A model generated the notes under the pieces. That model saw only the letters and a list, made by a program, of their open reading frames with translations. It had not been told where the DNA came from and did not search any database. Below, in pieces: positions 26,501 through 38,114 of a stretch of 64,000 nt of DNA (positions within the stretch are counted from its first letter, which is position 1; each line of letters starts with the position of its first letter). This DNA is from Microscillaceae bacterium (GTDB lineage: Bacteria > Bacteroidota > Bacteroidia > Cytophagales > Microscillaceae): contig JANWZA010000027.1 of the NCBI GenBank assembly GCA_025054775.1, forward strand, positions 27,287-91,286. Reading direction: 5' to 3'. The position numbers were made by a program, and so were the translations under genes.

Positions 26501-27694
26501 ATGAATTACATACTCTTTGATGAACCCTATTTAAGAGAAAAACTTAAACCACTTACTTTCCTGCGACCTATTGCCGATTTGCGAATTGGCATACTTACAT
26601 TAAAAGAGAAATGGGAAAAATATCTTAATAAGCAATGCTCTTATTCTACCGCTCCCTATTTAGAACGATACTTTACTCATCGTATTGAAAAGGATAATTT
26701 GCTTATCAATGCTAGTATCTGCCCTAACAAGGAAGTGGTAGAGGCAATTAACCGATTAGCCCCTAACGAAGCCCTTATACAAGAAAATTTAATTTTAGCC
26801 TTACATGTACAAGTAAAGCACCCTGGGGAGGTATCTCACTTGGAAATTTCTACGCAAAATTTCTCACTTGTTTATTATAACGAACCCCTCGTTATTATCA
26901 AGCAACTTACCGATATTTTTAGCTACAATGGGGCAGAGATAGAGGCTGATTTTGAACTAATTACGCGTAATCGTACCTCTCAACCAATACTTGATAACCA
27001 TGTAATCACCTATAAACCTGAAAATATTTTTGTAGAAGAGGGTGCGAAAATTAAAGCCTGTATTTTAAACGCTGAAAGAGGTAAAATCTATATAGGTAAA
27101 AATGCTGATATTCAAGAGGGTAGCATTATACAAGGGAGTTTTGCTTTGTGCGAGGGAGCAACAATAAATATTGGAGCAAAAATTCGCCCTGATACTACGA
27201 TAGGTCCTTACTGCAAAGTAGGCGGCGAGGTAAGTAATAGTGTCTTTTTAGGGTATAGCAATAAAGCTCACGATGGTTTTTTAGGCAATTCGGTAATTGG
27301 AGAATGGTGTAATTTAGGAGCCGATACCAACAGTTCTAATCTGAAAAACAATTACGCTTCAGTTCGGCTTTGGTCTTATCCTGACAACGAGTTCGTAGAT
27401 ACAGGCAAGCAGTTTTGTGGGCTAATTATGGGCGATCATTCTAAATGTGGAATTAATACCATGTTCAATACGGGTACTGTAGTGGGAATTGCTTGCAATA
27501 TTTTTGGTAGTGGCTTTCCTTCAAAATTTATTCCTTCTTTTTCTTGGGGAGGTGCAGAAGGCTTTACTTTGCACCAAATAGATAAAGTACTAGAAACAGC
27601 ACAGCGCGTGGTAGAGCGTCGTGGTAAAACGCTTAGTGAAAAAGATAAAAATTTACTCACCTATCTATTTGAAGAGCGAACACGAAGGTATTGA
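26501..27694 (+). CDS. GlmU-family putative sugar nucleotidyltransferase with left-handed beta-helix
   Basis: 397 residues. The N-terminal region (MNYILFDEPYLREKLKPLTF, LRPIADLRIGILTLKEKW) has the RPIADLRIG pattern of the Bacteroidota GlmU-like family rather than the canonical GxGxRM nucleotidyltransferase start. From about residue 175 hexapeptide repeats form a left-handed beta-helix (VEEGAKIKACIL, IGKNADIQEGSII, IGAKIRPDTTIGPYC). The C-terminal part contains SNSVFLGYSNKAHDGFLGNS and DHSKCGINTMFNTGTV. It probably acts on a nucleotide sugar or hexosamine phosphate; the exact reaction is unknown. It is convergent with sprA. Confidence 0.85.
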   Translation: MNYILFDEPYLREKLKPLTFLRPIADLRIGILTLKEKWEKYLNKQCSYSTAPYLERYFTHRIEKDNLLINASICPNKEVVEAINRLAPNEALIQENLILALHVQVKHPGEVSHLEISTQNFSLVYYNEPLVIIKQLTDIFSYNGAEIEADFELITRNRTSQPILDNHVITYKPENIFVEEGAKIKACILNAERGKIYIGKNADIQEGSIIQGSFALCEGATINIGAKIRPDTTIGPYCKVGGEVSNSVFLGYSNKAHDGFLGNSVIGEWCNLGADTNSSNLKNNYASVRLWSYPDNEFVDTGKQFCGLIMGDHSKCGINTMFNTGTVVGIACNIFGSGFPSKFIPSFSWGGAEGFTLHQIDKVLETAQRVVERRGKTLSEKDKNLLTYLFEERTRRY

Positions 27695-27721
27695 GAGAGC
27701 AATATCAATGTGCTTTCTCAA
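27691..27721 (+). terminator. Possible weak terminator overlapping the GlmU-like stop codon
   Basis: TTGAGAGAGC pairs with GCTTTCTCAA with one mismatch across an 11-base loop. No T run follows, so the call is weak. Confidence 0.3.
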
Positions 27722-28116
27722 AGTCTTAATTGTTTCTAAACTTAATCCTGAAAACTTTTGAATAGCTTTTTTACTAAATATTCTTTTCACCTCTCGGCTC
27801 TCTCCACTACCTTCTCAAAACCATTTTGCTCTCTCTCAGTGTTCATACTTTGCATGCATGTGAAATTTTGTAGTATTATTTAGGCGAGTAGTGCTAAAGA
27901 TAAAGTTAGGCCAAAAAGAAAAGTATTTACCTTTTATTTGGTTGTGCTAAGGGGATTAATTAGGCTGTTATGAAAGAAACTTAATGGTTTTGAGGTCTAT
28001 TGAGAAGGATAGGACAAGAAGCCTTATGACTGATCTCAAAAAAGCAAGGTTTTACCGCAGAATCTGACATGCCTAAAAGTAAAGAAGACAGGGAATTCTT
28101 GTTTTTTTTTATTTTA
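27695..28116. other. Convergent intergenic region, no gene recognised
   Basis: 422 bases between the GlmU-like gene and the 3' end of sprA. A TTTTGAGGTC/GATCTCAAAA imperfect inverted pair (about 27992-28041, one mismatch, about 30-base loop) is the only structure seen. No coding sequence supported. Confidence 0.35.
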
Positions 28117-31100
28117 TTACATAATAGTATATCGCAGTTGAATACCGCCGCTAGTAGCCCTTCGTGGGAAGGCATTAGAAACGCGTGGTGTATTAATATT
28201 TTGCTCAAAGTAGAATTGCAACGTAAGTTGTTGGTTTACTACATAGCTAATATCAGGGCGAAGTTGTACGTTTAGGTTTCCTTGCGTAATGGTCTGAATA
28301 TCATCTAATTGGCGTTGAATGGTTTTGGTATCGTTTACGGTCATGCGGAGGTTGAAGTTTACATCATTTTTCAAAACAATAAATTTTCCTTCCGATTTGA
28401 TAGGAAGTTTAAGGTTCTTTTTCATGTAGCCAATTCGCATGGTAAAGTTGTCGCGCAGGGCTTCAGCCATTTGAGCGTTGGCAATATTGAGGCTCATAGT
28501 TCGCTCTCGGTCATAGTTTATACTAAATGTTAGGTTGCTCTTGGTCTTAAAATCTATGCCTAAGAGGTTAATTTTTTCGTTTACATTTACCTGCCCCAGC
28601 ACAAAAATAGGAACATACTCTCCTTGTGCATTAATAATGAAGGGAGGCAGGTAGTTGAGTTCGTTTACACTTAAATTTACAAATTCAAAGCCGTACTCCA
28701 ACGAGGAGGTAAAATTATTGATAGCATAAGTAGCCGAATAGCTGTGCGTTAGGTTGAAACTTGCAAAAATATTTTTGAAAAATGGTAATTTATTTAGCCC
28801 ATTATAGGTAATTTTCCAATTTGGTAGCGGAATGGCAGGAAAAGGCGAAAGGATTTGCTTGTTAGGTTTTTTGCCTGTATAAGCCGAGAGAAAAGCAGGT
28901 ACTAACACGTCTTGCGAGTTGAGGCTGTAATCTCCTGTTCCTGCTGTATTTACACTTCGTAGTCGTTCTCTAATAATGCTTCGGTATGCCTCAAAATTTC
29001 GGAAGGCTGCGTTTTTATTCTCTCCGTCATTGCGTTGCAAGAGAGTACGGATAAAGATGTAAGTGCCTGTAAATGTGCCGTTTCGTACAGGGCTTTGACT
29101 TTCAAATTGCAAGGTACTAGGGTTGCGTCTGAAAAATTCTTGGTAGGTAGTGCCGCGTGAGCGTCTTACGTCAAGGTCAATTACCATGTCAGGGAAAGGC
29201 TCGGCACGTCCTGAAATGGTAATGTTTTCTTGACGTGTTTGCCTAAAAGGGACATTCAAAAAACTGCTTGGGGCTAACCACCCATTTTTTGCTGCTTTGA
29301 AACGAATATCCGAGTTTTGCCCACCGAATACAAAATCCCACCCGGGGGCTTGCCAAAGCGTATCCATACCCAAGAAGCGTGGGCGCGGCATAAAACCCGG
29401 TAGCTGGGTTTGCTCTTGCAAGCTATACTTAAAGTTAATCGTTTTGAGCGAAAACAAAGGACGTAATAAAAATTTGAGTAACCGATATTCAGGTAGTTTT
29501 TTCTCTTTTTTGTTCTTGGCAGAATCTGCTTTGGGAATATTGCCTGCAGGTTTGAATGCTCCCGCTTGTGGTTTGCCTGTGGCTTCAAGCCAAGTGTAAA
29601 ATTTGAGTTTTTTGTAAAGTTTCACCATGTCCAAACGAGTGTCTATGCCGCGTTCTGCATTATTTTGAATATTATTACCTAAGGTATCGGCAATACGCAA
29701 AGCCCCCGCAGTCCAAGTATAGCCTGTGTTTAGGGTAGCATTTGCCGTTATCCAATCTAAGGTAGGAAATTTGTTTATGGGCAAACGATAGGTGAAATTG
29801 GTACGTTGGTTAAAATTACGTATCCTACCCAAGTTGAGCAAATTATTCCAAACCGAATCGCGTTTTTCTTGGGTATCTAAATTGCCAAAAGGCTCGTCTA
29901 TGATAGCATTTACCGTAGCATTATAGTTGATATTCAGGCTTTTGCTAATATCCCACCGCACATCATACACACGATTGAAGAGAAAAGCTTTTTCAAAAAA
30001 GGGTTGCACGCCGCGTGTGGTGAGGTCAGCACCGCGCAGTTGGGTACGTGCAAAACGCCTGTCCAAATCGCCACGTATGCTAATATTGTTAGGAAAAAGC
30101 GAAAAGTTGAAATCTTTTACCCAAGCGAAATATTTGCTGTTGAGCCAATTGAATTTCTTAAAAGGTTCAATGTGTTTGGCGGGTTTATCAAAAACGTAAG
30201 CAATAGCATAGCGTTCGTTGCGTAAAAAATATTCGGCAGTACTCATATTACTTCTGCGTTCTTCGCTCAAAGCCCACGTAAAAGTAAAGTTTTCAATATC
30301 AAAAAAATCTACTTTTGCTCCTGCTTTGCGCACTTTGCGAATATTCGTGAGGTTAATGCTATTACGTGTATTGCGTTCCTCTACCACAGCCCTATACGAT
30401 TCGGGACTAACATTAGTAGGCAATCCTGTAAGCGAAAGTGAAAATGGTACGTCTGGGTCTAAGGGATTGAAGCGTGGTGTAACGGTTTTGCTCTCTTGGC
30501 TAATAAACAAAGGAATACGCCAATTCCACTTGTCAGGCAGAAACTTATCTATGGCAATGGTAGAAGCAACATCGTACTCTAAGGTATTAGCACGTGCCCT
30601 TTCAGGAATTTTTTGGTTAATACTTCCGAAGCCGAAAGTAGTGTACTTCAATGCCCCTGTAACTTGGGCAAAATCAGCTAATTTAATTTCGGCACGTGTG
30701 GTAGCCGCCCAGCCTGCGGTTTGGTCATAATCTGTAACGCGCAATTCATTTACCCAAAGGCAAATTTGCTTGGCATTACCATCGTCAGCAGCGCCAAGGT
30801 CAGGGTTGCGTACTCCTATCATAACCACCTGTATTGCACTATAATCGGGGTTTCCTACCACTGTTACATTATACTTACCTATTTTCTGGGTAAAAGGCAC
30901 AAGCAAATTACGGTTGGGTTGGCGATTTCGCTCTACTTTCACGTTAATTAAATCTTTCAGGGCAATATCAATTTCATTGTCGGGATTCCAAATCGTAGTT
31001 ACAGCATTGCGGCTAATGCCAAAAGGTGTAATTTTGAGTGGTACTTCTACCTCGTAATAGTTATCTGTAAAGTCAGTTCCTAAACGCACAAAAGCGGTCA

Positions 31101-34100
31101 TTTCGTCATCGCGGGCATTTTGGCTTTGTGCGTGAACAAACATTTTGAGGCGTTTGTAATTGATAAAATCAAGATTTACGTTTTTGAAAGCAGCACGTGC
31201 ATCACCATTTCGCAAATTGCCGATACAAAGTTGTAAAGATTGCTCGTTGCGGAGCATATTATTGATGGTGGTAATATCTGTATCACGAATTACGCCAGGG
31301 GCTAATACATAAGGTACTTTGCCTTGCCCGGAGGAGCCATTCTCTTCTATGTTTACAGTAGAGATAACAAATTGAGCATCATACGGCTCGGAGGGCTGAA
31401 AAAGGTCGCGGCTACGCAAGTCATTTAAGTAGCGGCGCCATTGGTTAGCTACTAATTGGAATTGAGCAAAGCGAAGTACTACGGGTTGCTCAAAATTCGT
31501 AAGGAAAAGCCGCATAAAGCGAATAGTCTTAAAACCTTGGATATTACCAATTCTTGCATCGGGTTCACGAATAGGTATGCGAAAGAGGTACCAAGAGATG
31601 CGGTCTCCGTTGATAGTAGTATCACGTCTATCTACGATATACTTGCTTCCCACACGCAAATTTTGAGGGGTGAGGCTAATTTTGTATTGGTAATACTCTT
31701 CGGTTGTATTGAGCGTATTGTCGATGTTTAGGTCTTCGTTGTCAGGTAAATTACTTCCTGCTGGAGAAATAGAAGCGGCAGAATTATTAACAGGTGTGTT
31801 GTTCTCTAATCCATTGTAGCTTTTATATCGCTCTAAAATTTTAGCATTTTTACGATCTTTATCTGCTCCGAGGTAAAAAGAGAAGTCGTCGGCGGAGGGG
31901 TCGCTTAGAATTTCGATGCGCGCTTCGTCAGTAAGTGGAGGGAGTTGAGAAATAAAATCGGCAAAAAATTCTCTTTCTTGTTCGTTATTTAGTCCATCTA
32001 GTCCTACATCTTGGTTAGGGCGTGAGTTGGGGTTATTGTCAAAGGCATTATTTAGGTATTGTTGGCGTGTTACTCTGCCCCAAGGGGTTCTATCAGTATT
32101 GGCGTCAGTAGCTCCAGTGGGTGGCAATCCGTTTTCAAAGGCATGTCTACCATCTTTTAGTACGTCTTCCGAAATATTACCTAAATTGATATACAAATCC
32201 CCCCCTGTGGTATTATTTGTGTTAAATCTGCCATCGATTACTCTGCCGTTAGGTCCAGGTATAAATGGGTCTAACAGCCAGAATTCAATGAATTCTTGAT
32301 TAGCGTTGTCAAAATCAATATCTGCATTGACAAAGGCTCGCGTAATTGCCCCGAAATTTTGTTTTGGATTCTTCAGTGTACCATCTTCATTCAAATCGGG
32401 GTTGTAGTTGTATGGTCCTCGCTCATGGGGAAAGAAAGCTACGTCAAAAATAATTTCATTTACATTTACCACTTGTGCAGCACGCGCGGGAAAAATTTCT
32501 TGGGGTGCTACGGCTCGTATGTAATGGTTTTGTAAGTCGACACTGCTAATATTTGCAGGTTTTAGCCCTCCATCGCGGTAGAATTGGTTGTCTATATTAT
32601 ACCAAGCCATTTTTGCTCTACGATAATTGTATTCTAATGGGTTAGAAGGTGAACCTTGCGGAAACATTTGTGGGGTAGATCCATATTTCCAAGTGATATT
32701 GGCATTGCGTACCAGATTAGTTAAGAGGCGTGAACCTTCAAAGTCATCAATCAAAGAGCGAGCTCCACTCAAAGGCGAATAGCCTGGTCGTAGTTGCGCA
32801 ACTTCACCATAAAAATTGATAGTAGATTTTTCTTTGGTTTGAACGAGAGGCAGTTTATCTACTAAGCGTGTCAAGAATCGAGACTCAGTGCGAATAGTAG
32901 CATCAAGCCCCCAAATAGTGTTGTTGATAGGTTCATCACCTACGTTTACACGCGTAATTACAGGGCGTTCGCGCAAGTTCATAGCCGTAGCCCCAAAAAT
33001 CATATCTTTGCTTAATGTATAATCGAAACGTGTTCCCCACACACGGCGGTTAATAGCTTGAAACAAGTCAGCTTTTTCATAGCTAATTCTTACATCTTTG
33101 TTTGATTCGCGGTAGGCTTCGTTAATGATATTGACCTGCCCTGTGGCATAATCTACGGTGTAGTCCTTTCCCTCTACCAATGGTACATTGCCTGCCATTA
33201 CACGTACCGAACCGGGCGAAATGTTTAGACCGGGCAGATTTACATTATTAGAAGCAGTGCCTTCAAAGCTTCCTACCAAAAAGAATTTGTTTTTGTCAGC
33301 TGTTTGCAAAGCATCGGCTTTGGTTGTGCGGTAAAGTTTAGTAAAAACATATTTGTTGATAAGCCCTGCTTCGTTAAGTGGGTCAAATTGCTTTTCAAGG
33401 TGAGAGCCAAAGGGTTCTAAAACAGGAAAAATAATACGCCCATTTTTAGAGTCAATGGTTACATTTTCTACAAAGTCGAAATTGCCATCACGAATAGGGT
33501 CATTTTGGGGATTAAGTTGGTCAAGTTTAAGTAGTTGGAGCAGGGGCACGTCTTTGGTTTTTATACCTTCTTGTAGAGTAGGATTATCTAAACCTGTTAA
33601 GTCATCTTTATAGACTACGCGCAACTGAAAATTTTGCCGATTGATTTGCGTAGCATTCAGGAGATAAATATTTTTCATCATTAGGTCCCACGTGGGCAAA
33701 TCCAAACGGATAGCACTAGGGCGAAGCATTTTCAAAAATATCACCTCATCTTGTGGACGGGACTGATAGTCTTCGCTCATTTCTCCCACTTTGTAGGTTT
33801 GTCCATTGTAAGTATATTCAAACGAGACGGCTAATACCTCATCATTTCGTAAAGGCGTAAGCAAACTGATATAGCCCAATTCACGGTTAAAAGTATATTC
33901 GCGTTCGCTCATGCGTCTGGCACTTCGCAAAAGTTCATAGTCTTCGCCACGGGCTAGCCCTAAATTTGCCATTTCATTAGTAACATTATCAGCTTTGCGG
34001 ACATTCGGGTTAGCCAGCAAATTAGGCAAAAGCTGGTTAGAGGCTTTATTGTCAGCAGGGGCAGATGGATTAATAGGAGCTATGATTGGCAAATTCGGTT

Positions 34101-35331
34101 TATGTGCCTTGACGGATTCACCTAAATCTAATAAAGCTACAATACTTCTTAAAGTTTCGGTATTGTTATTTCGGTTCGTAGTGTAAACTTCTATCCGTGT
34201 AATTTGAATACCTGAATTGATAACAGGTAAAGTAGAAAGCGAGGATTCATATCTGTCTCTAAAAAATTGTCCTAAAAAGAAGTGCCTATTTTCATCATAA
34301 TTATCGCATCTTATTTCAAAATTACGTCTTTGCGAGCCACCGCGTAGGCTAATTTGGTCAGCACGTCCACGTTGGTTGCCGAATACTGATTTGATAGTCA
34401 AGCGTCCAAATTTGAGCTCTGAAGAAATACCAAACACATTTTGCACTCCTTGGATTAGCTGTGTACTCAAAGGAAAAGATACATTACCAAAATCAATTTT
34501 TTGCAAAATGTCCTCCTCCATGGCTTTGTAATCTACCTTGTAATTATTCTCAAATTGAAAACTGGCTTTGGTATCGTAATTACCTCGGATTTGAAGTTTA
34601 GAACCTACTTTACCTACGATACTCACGTTAGCGTGAGGGTCAAAATTAAAGTTGGTAATGCGTTGTTGCCGAATGGGAAGGGTTGGGTTGGCAATCCGTT
34701 GCGATTGAATGGCAAAATCCAAATTTACAAATCCCGTAGGCTTAAATTCTACACCTCCAGGGCCAAAGATTTCACCGAAGGTTTTATTTGTAACAGGAAT
34801 TTTAGGAATAAGCCCTTTGGCAGTAACCGACTCGTTTTGTCCTAATCCTGTTGCATTATTTCGCCAAAAATTACGCCTTTCACGACGGTCTAAAATTTCA
34901 TTCAGTTCAGTTTCTGAAAAAATAGCTGAAGGCTTGAAGGTTAATCTTGAGGACTTCTCCTCAATGATATATTTTCTACCTGTACTATCTGCCTGAAAAA
35001 TCACTTGTGGCTTGAAAAGCGTAGGATTATTTTGCAAAAAACGCGACTGATTATTACCCAAAACAGACAGAGCGTCGCCTCGCCTATCTTTAATGTAGTA
35101 AGTAGGAAAGCGGGAAGCTTTATATTTTTTACCCGTGTCGGCGAGCAGTATTTTTTTATTAAGCAATGTTTTTTGCAAAAAAAGCACACTATCAGGCTGT
35201 TTTTGCAATAGCGAGTCTTGAAAAGGTTGCCTTGTCCACCATAAGAAGGTATGACTCTGTTGCTCTAATAAATAGCTTACAACGCTTAGGCATACCAAGC
35301 CTAATGGTAGTAGGTAGCGTACTGACAGCAA
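28117..35331 (-). CDS. sprA: SprA/Sov, type 9 secretion translocon and gliding motility protein
   Basis: 2404 residues, the size expected for SprA, the very large outer-membrane beta-barrel through which type 9 secretion substrates pass and which gliding by SprB adhesins requires. Recognisable SprA blocks include FGEIFGPGGVEFKPTGFVNL, FDPHANVSIVGKVGSKLQI, NYDTKASFQFENNYK, YKAMEEDILQKIDFGNVSFP and the repeated SprA-N regions. An N-terminal hydrophobic segment (about 6-20) serves as the signal. No ATG precedes the conserved part: an upstream in-frame TGA leaves the TTG at 35331 as the most plausible start. Other T9SS genes (gldKLMN, sprE, sprT) are not in the window. It is probably monocistronic. 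Confidence 0.95.
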   Translation of the reverse strand: MLSVRYLLPLGLVCLSVVSYLLEQQSHTFLWWTRQPFQDSLLQKQPDSVLFLQKTLLNKKILLADTGKKYKASRFPTYYIKDRRGDALSVLGNNQSRFLQNNPTLFKPQVIFQADSTGRKYIIEEKSSRLTFKPSAIFSETELNEILDRRERRNFWRNNATGLGQNESVTAKGLIPKIPVTNKTFGEIFGPGGVEFKPTGFVNLDFAIQSQRIANPTLPIRQQRITNFNFDPHANVSIVGKVGSKLQIRGNYDTKASFQFENNYKVDYKAMEEDILQKIDFGNVSFPLSTQLIQGVQNVFGISSELKFGRLTIKSVFGNQRGRADQISLRGGSQRRNFEIRCDNYDENRHFFLGQFFRDRYESSLSTLPVINSGIQITRIEVYTTNRNNNTETLRSIVALLDLGESVKAHKPNLPIIAPINPSAPADNKASNQLLPNLLANPNVRKADNVTNEMANLGLARGEDYELLRSARRMSEREYTFNRELGYISLLTPLRNDEVLAVSFEYTYNGQTYKVGEMSEDYQSRPQDEVIFLKMLRPSAIRLDLPTWDLMMKNIYLLNATQINRQNFQLRVVYKDDLTGLDNPTLQEGIKTKDVPLLQLLKLDQLNPQNDPIRDGNFDFVENVTIDSKNGRIIFPVLEPFGSHLEKQFDPLNEAGLINKYVFTKLYRTTKADALQTADKNKFFLVGSFEGTASNNVNLPGLNISPGSVRVMAGNVPLVEGKDYTVDYATGQVNIINEAYRESNKDVRISYEKADLFQAINRRVWGTRFDYTLSKDMIFGATAMNLRERPVITRVNVGDEPINNTIWGLDATIRTESRFLTRLVDKLPLVQTKEKSTINFYGEVAQLRPGYSPLSGARSLIDDFEGSRLLTNLVRNANITWKYGSTPQMFPQGSPSNPLEYNYRRAKMAWYNIDNQFYRDGGLKPANISSVDLQNHYIRAVAPQEIFPARAAQVVNVNEIIFDVAFFPHERGPYNYNPDLNEDGTLKNPKQNFGAITRAFVNADIDFDNANQEFIEFWLLDPFIPGPNGRVIDGRFNTNNTTGGDLYINLGNISEDVLKDGRHAFENGLPPTGATDANTDRTPWGRVTRQQYLNNAFDNNPNSRPNQDVGLDGLNNEQEREFFADFISQLPPLTDEARIEILSDPSADDFSFYLGADKDRKNAKILERYKSYNGLENNTPVNNSAASISPAGSNLPDNEDLNIDNTLNTTEEYYQYKISLTPQNLRVGSKYIVDRRDTTINGDRISWYLFRIPIREPDARIGNIQGFKTIRFMRLFLTNFEQPVVLRFAQFQLVANQWRRYLNDLRSRDLFQPSEPYDAQFVISTVNIEENGSSGQGKVPYVLAPGVIRDTDITTINNMLRNEQSLQLCIGNLRNGDARAAFKNVNLDFINYKRLKMFVHAQSQNARDDEMTAFVRLGTDFTDNYYEVEVPLKITPFGISRNAVTTIWNPDNEIDIALKDLINVKVERNRQPNRNLLVPFTQKIGKYNVTVVGNPDYSAIQVVMIGVRNPDLGAADDGNAKQICLWVNELRVTDYDQTAGWAATTRAEIKLADFAQVTGALKYTTFGFGSINQKIPERARANTLEYDVASTIAIDKFLPDKWNWRIPLFISQESKTVTPRFNPLDPDVPFSLSLTGLPTNVSPESYRAVVEERNTRNSINLTNIRKVRKAGAKVDFFDIENFTFTWALSEERRSNMSTAEYFLRNERYAIAYVFDKPAKHIEPFKKFNWLNSKYFAWVKDFNFSLFPNNISIRGDLDRRFARTQLRGADLTTRGVQPFFEKAFLFNRVYDVRWDISKSLNINYNATVNAIIDEPFGNLDTQEKRDSVWNNLLNLGRIRNFNQRTNFTYRLPINKFPTLDWITANATLNTGYTWTAGALRIADTLGNNIQNNAERGIDTRLDMVKLYKKLKFYTWLEATGKPQAGAFKPAGNIPKADSAKNKKEKKLPEYRLLKFLLRPLFSLKTINFKYSLQEQTQLPGFMPRPRFLGMDTLWQAPGWDFVFGGQNSDIRFKAAKNGWLAPSSFLNVPFRQTRQENITISGRAEPFPDMVIDLDVRRSRGTTYQEFFRRNPSTLQFESQSPVRNGTFTGTYIFIRTLLQRNDGENKNAAFRNFEAYRSIIRERLRSVNTAGTGDYSLNSQDVLVPAFLSAYTGKKPNKQILSPFPAIPLPNWKITYNGLNKLPFFKNIFASFNLTHSYSATYAINNFTSSLEYGFEFVNLSVNELNYLPPFIINAQGEYVPIFVLGQVNVNEKINLLGIDFKTKSNLTFSINYDRERTMSLNIANAQMAEALRDNFTMRIGYMKKNLKLPIKSEGKFIVLKNDVNFNLRMTVNDTKTIQRQLDDIQTITQGNLNVQLRPDISYVVNQQLTLQFYFEQNINTPRVSNAFPRRATSGGIQLRYTIM

Positions 35332-35473
35332 GGCCTTTGATTTAGATAAAGGTGAAAAGTTAAACTTTCAGCAGTAAAGAAAATACACAAAGAAAACGTA
35401 CAAAAAAGGTTTTGCGTGTATGCTTTGGGTAAAAATTTTCAATAAGCCTCAAAGGTTTGGTCCAACAAGCCTG

Positions 35474-35481
35474 CAAAAATA
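35474..35481 (-). promoter_or_regulatory. -7 element for sprA
   Basis: TATTTTTG on the minus strand, 143 bases upstream of the TTG start. -33 box not convincing. Confidence 0.35.
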
Positions 35482-35802
35482 CAACTTTTTGCAAAAAGTG
35501 AAAAAAATCTTCTCAAAACCTTTAAGTAACACGAAGAGTACAAGTTTACAAATTTAAGGCTTCCCTTTTATTTTTAAGCCAAAGCGAAAAAGGCAAAAGA
35601 GTAAAGTTTGTAGGGCTTACCCATGCTTTAAGTGCTTTGCATCAAGCTCTTAAGGACTTACCTTTTCAGGGTTTAACATGCGAAAAACAACTTATTGAAA
35701 ATTAGTAACTTAGAATAAAGTTAATAAAAAAAAACTTGACAATACTTTGTCAATAATCTGTTGGTAACTACTACTAAAACGTATAATTTTTACATTCCTA
35801 TT

Positions 35803-35833
35803 TTTGCATTTTGTCTAAAAAAAACTATCTTTG
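35803..35833 (+). promoter_or_regulatory. Bacteroidota promoter (TTTG-N19-TATCTTTG)
   Basis: TTTG (35803-35806), 19 bases, TATCTTTG (35826-35833). This is an exact match to the -33/-7 consensus of Bacteroidota primary-sigma promoters, 37 bases upstream of the ATG at 35871, and the best promoter in the window. Confidence 0.75.
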
Positions 35834-35870
35834 AAGCAAAACACTACATTACGTCCCTCTTTCTTACATT

Positions 35871-36374
35871 ATGCAAACACACAAAGGTTTTACCGTACAA
35901 GACCTGGCAACACTCAAACACCTTTCGGAAACGATGGGTAAGATGGATGCGCTGTTAGATAACGTAAAAGAATATGTAAAATTGGTATTTAGAGTGTTTG
36001 ATGATGTACGCGCTACTAAAATTCGTTATTACTGGTACGGTACCGAACATCTTATAAGTGTAAACCTTACTATGGCATTAGGTATTGCTTGGCATACTGA
36101 AAATCCTTATCTCTACCTACGAGCAGGCGTGCCCAAAGAGTACCCTGATGCCGAAAAACTCTTCAAAATCTTGGCAGAAGTGCTTACCGAGAAAGGTTGG
36201 GCAGAAAAGGATACAACAGAGGAGTTTCAACTCATTAAACAAAAACCTATTTCCCTTTTTATGTTAGAAGAAGAGCAACAAAACATAGAGCAATTCGGAG
36301 CTATGCAAAAATTTTTCAAAATAGCCATTGATGAGCTAGAAGAGGTACGTGATGATAACTTTGACTTGTTTTGA
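35871..36374 (+). CDS. Conserved-looking cytoplasmic protein of unknown function
   Basis: 167 residues, no signal or membrane segment. It has a helical N-terminus (LATLKHLSETMGKMDALLDNV), a central aromatic-rich mixed region (IRYYWYGTEHLISVNLTMAL) and an acidic C-terminal helix (EQFGAMQKFFKIAIDELEEV). I recognise no family. It has its own strong promoter and stands alone, with sprA divergent upstream and metY 300 bases downstream. Confidence 0.75.
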   Translation: MQTHKGFTVQDLATLKHLSETMGKMDALLDNVKEYVKLVFRVFDDVRATKIRYYWYGTEHLISVNLTMALGIAWHTENPYLYLRAGVPKEYPDAEKLFKILAEVLTEKGWAEKDTTEEFQLIKQKPISLFMLEEEQQNIEQFGAMQKFFKIAIDELEEVRDDNFDLF

Positions 36375-38000
<1,626 letters not shown>

Positions 38001-38049
38001 AAAAGTATCAATTATCAAAATCTTAAAGTGTTCGTAATCTTTAATAGCA

Positions 38050-38086
38050 AACAGCCTTTCCCTTTTTAGGGAAGGGTTGTTTTTTT
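38050..38086 (+). terminator. Strong Rho-independent terminator after metY
   Basis: A 14-bp stem with two G-U pairs (38050-38063 with 38068-38081) around a TTTT loop, followed by a T run. It lies 49 bases after the metY stop. Confidence 0.9.
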
Positions 38087-38114
38087 CTACATTCCTTACT
38101 TACAATAAAACCCT

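Larger units (their letters stand above)
35332..35870. other. Divergent intergenic region upstream of sprA
   Basis: 539 bases. It holds a minus-strand TATTTTTG element for sprA (35474-35481), a TTGACA/TGTCAA inverted pair with a 6-base loop (35736-35753) and the plus-strand promoter described separately. Bases 35583-35602 resemble part of the GC-rich hairpin element at 63650-63780 (GCGAAAAAGGCAAAAG versus GCGAAAAGGGCAAAAG), perhaps an eroded copy. Confidence 0.4.

Noticed and set aside
28117..35331. Many plus-strand frames of 60-170 codons opposite sprA
   Set aside because: They lie wholly inside the long sprA frame and have no domain; they are antisense shadows.
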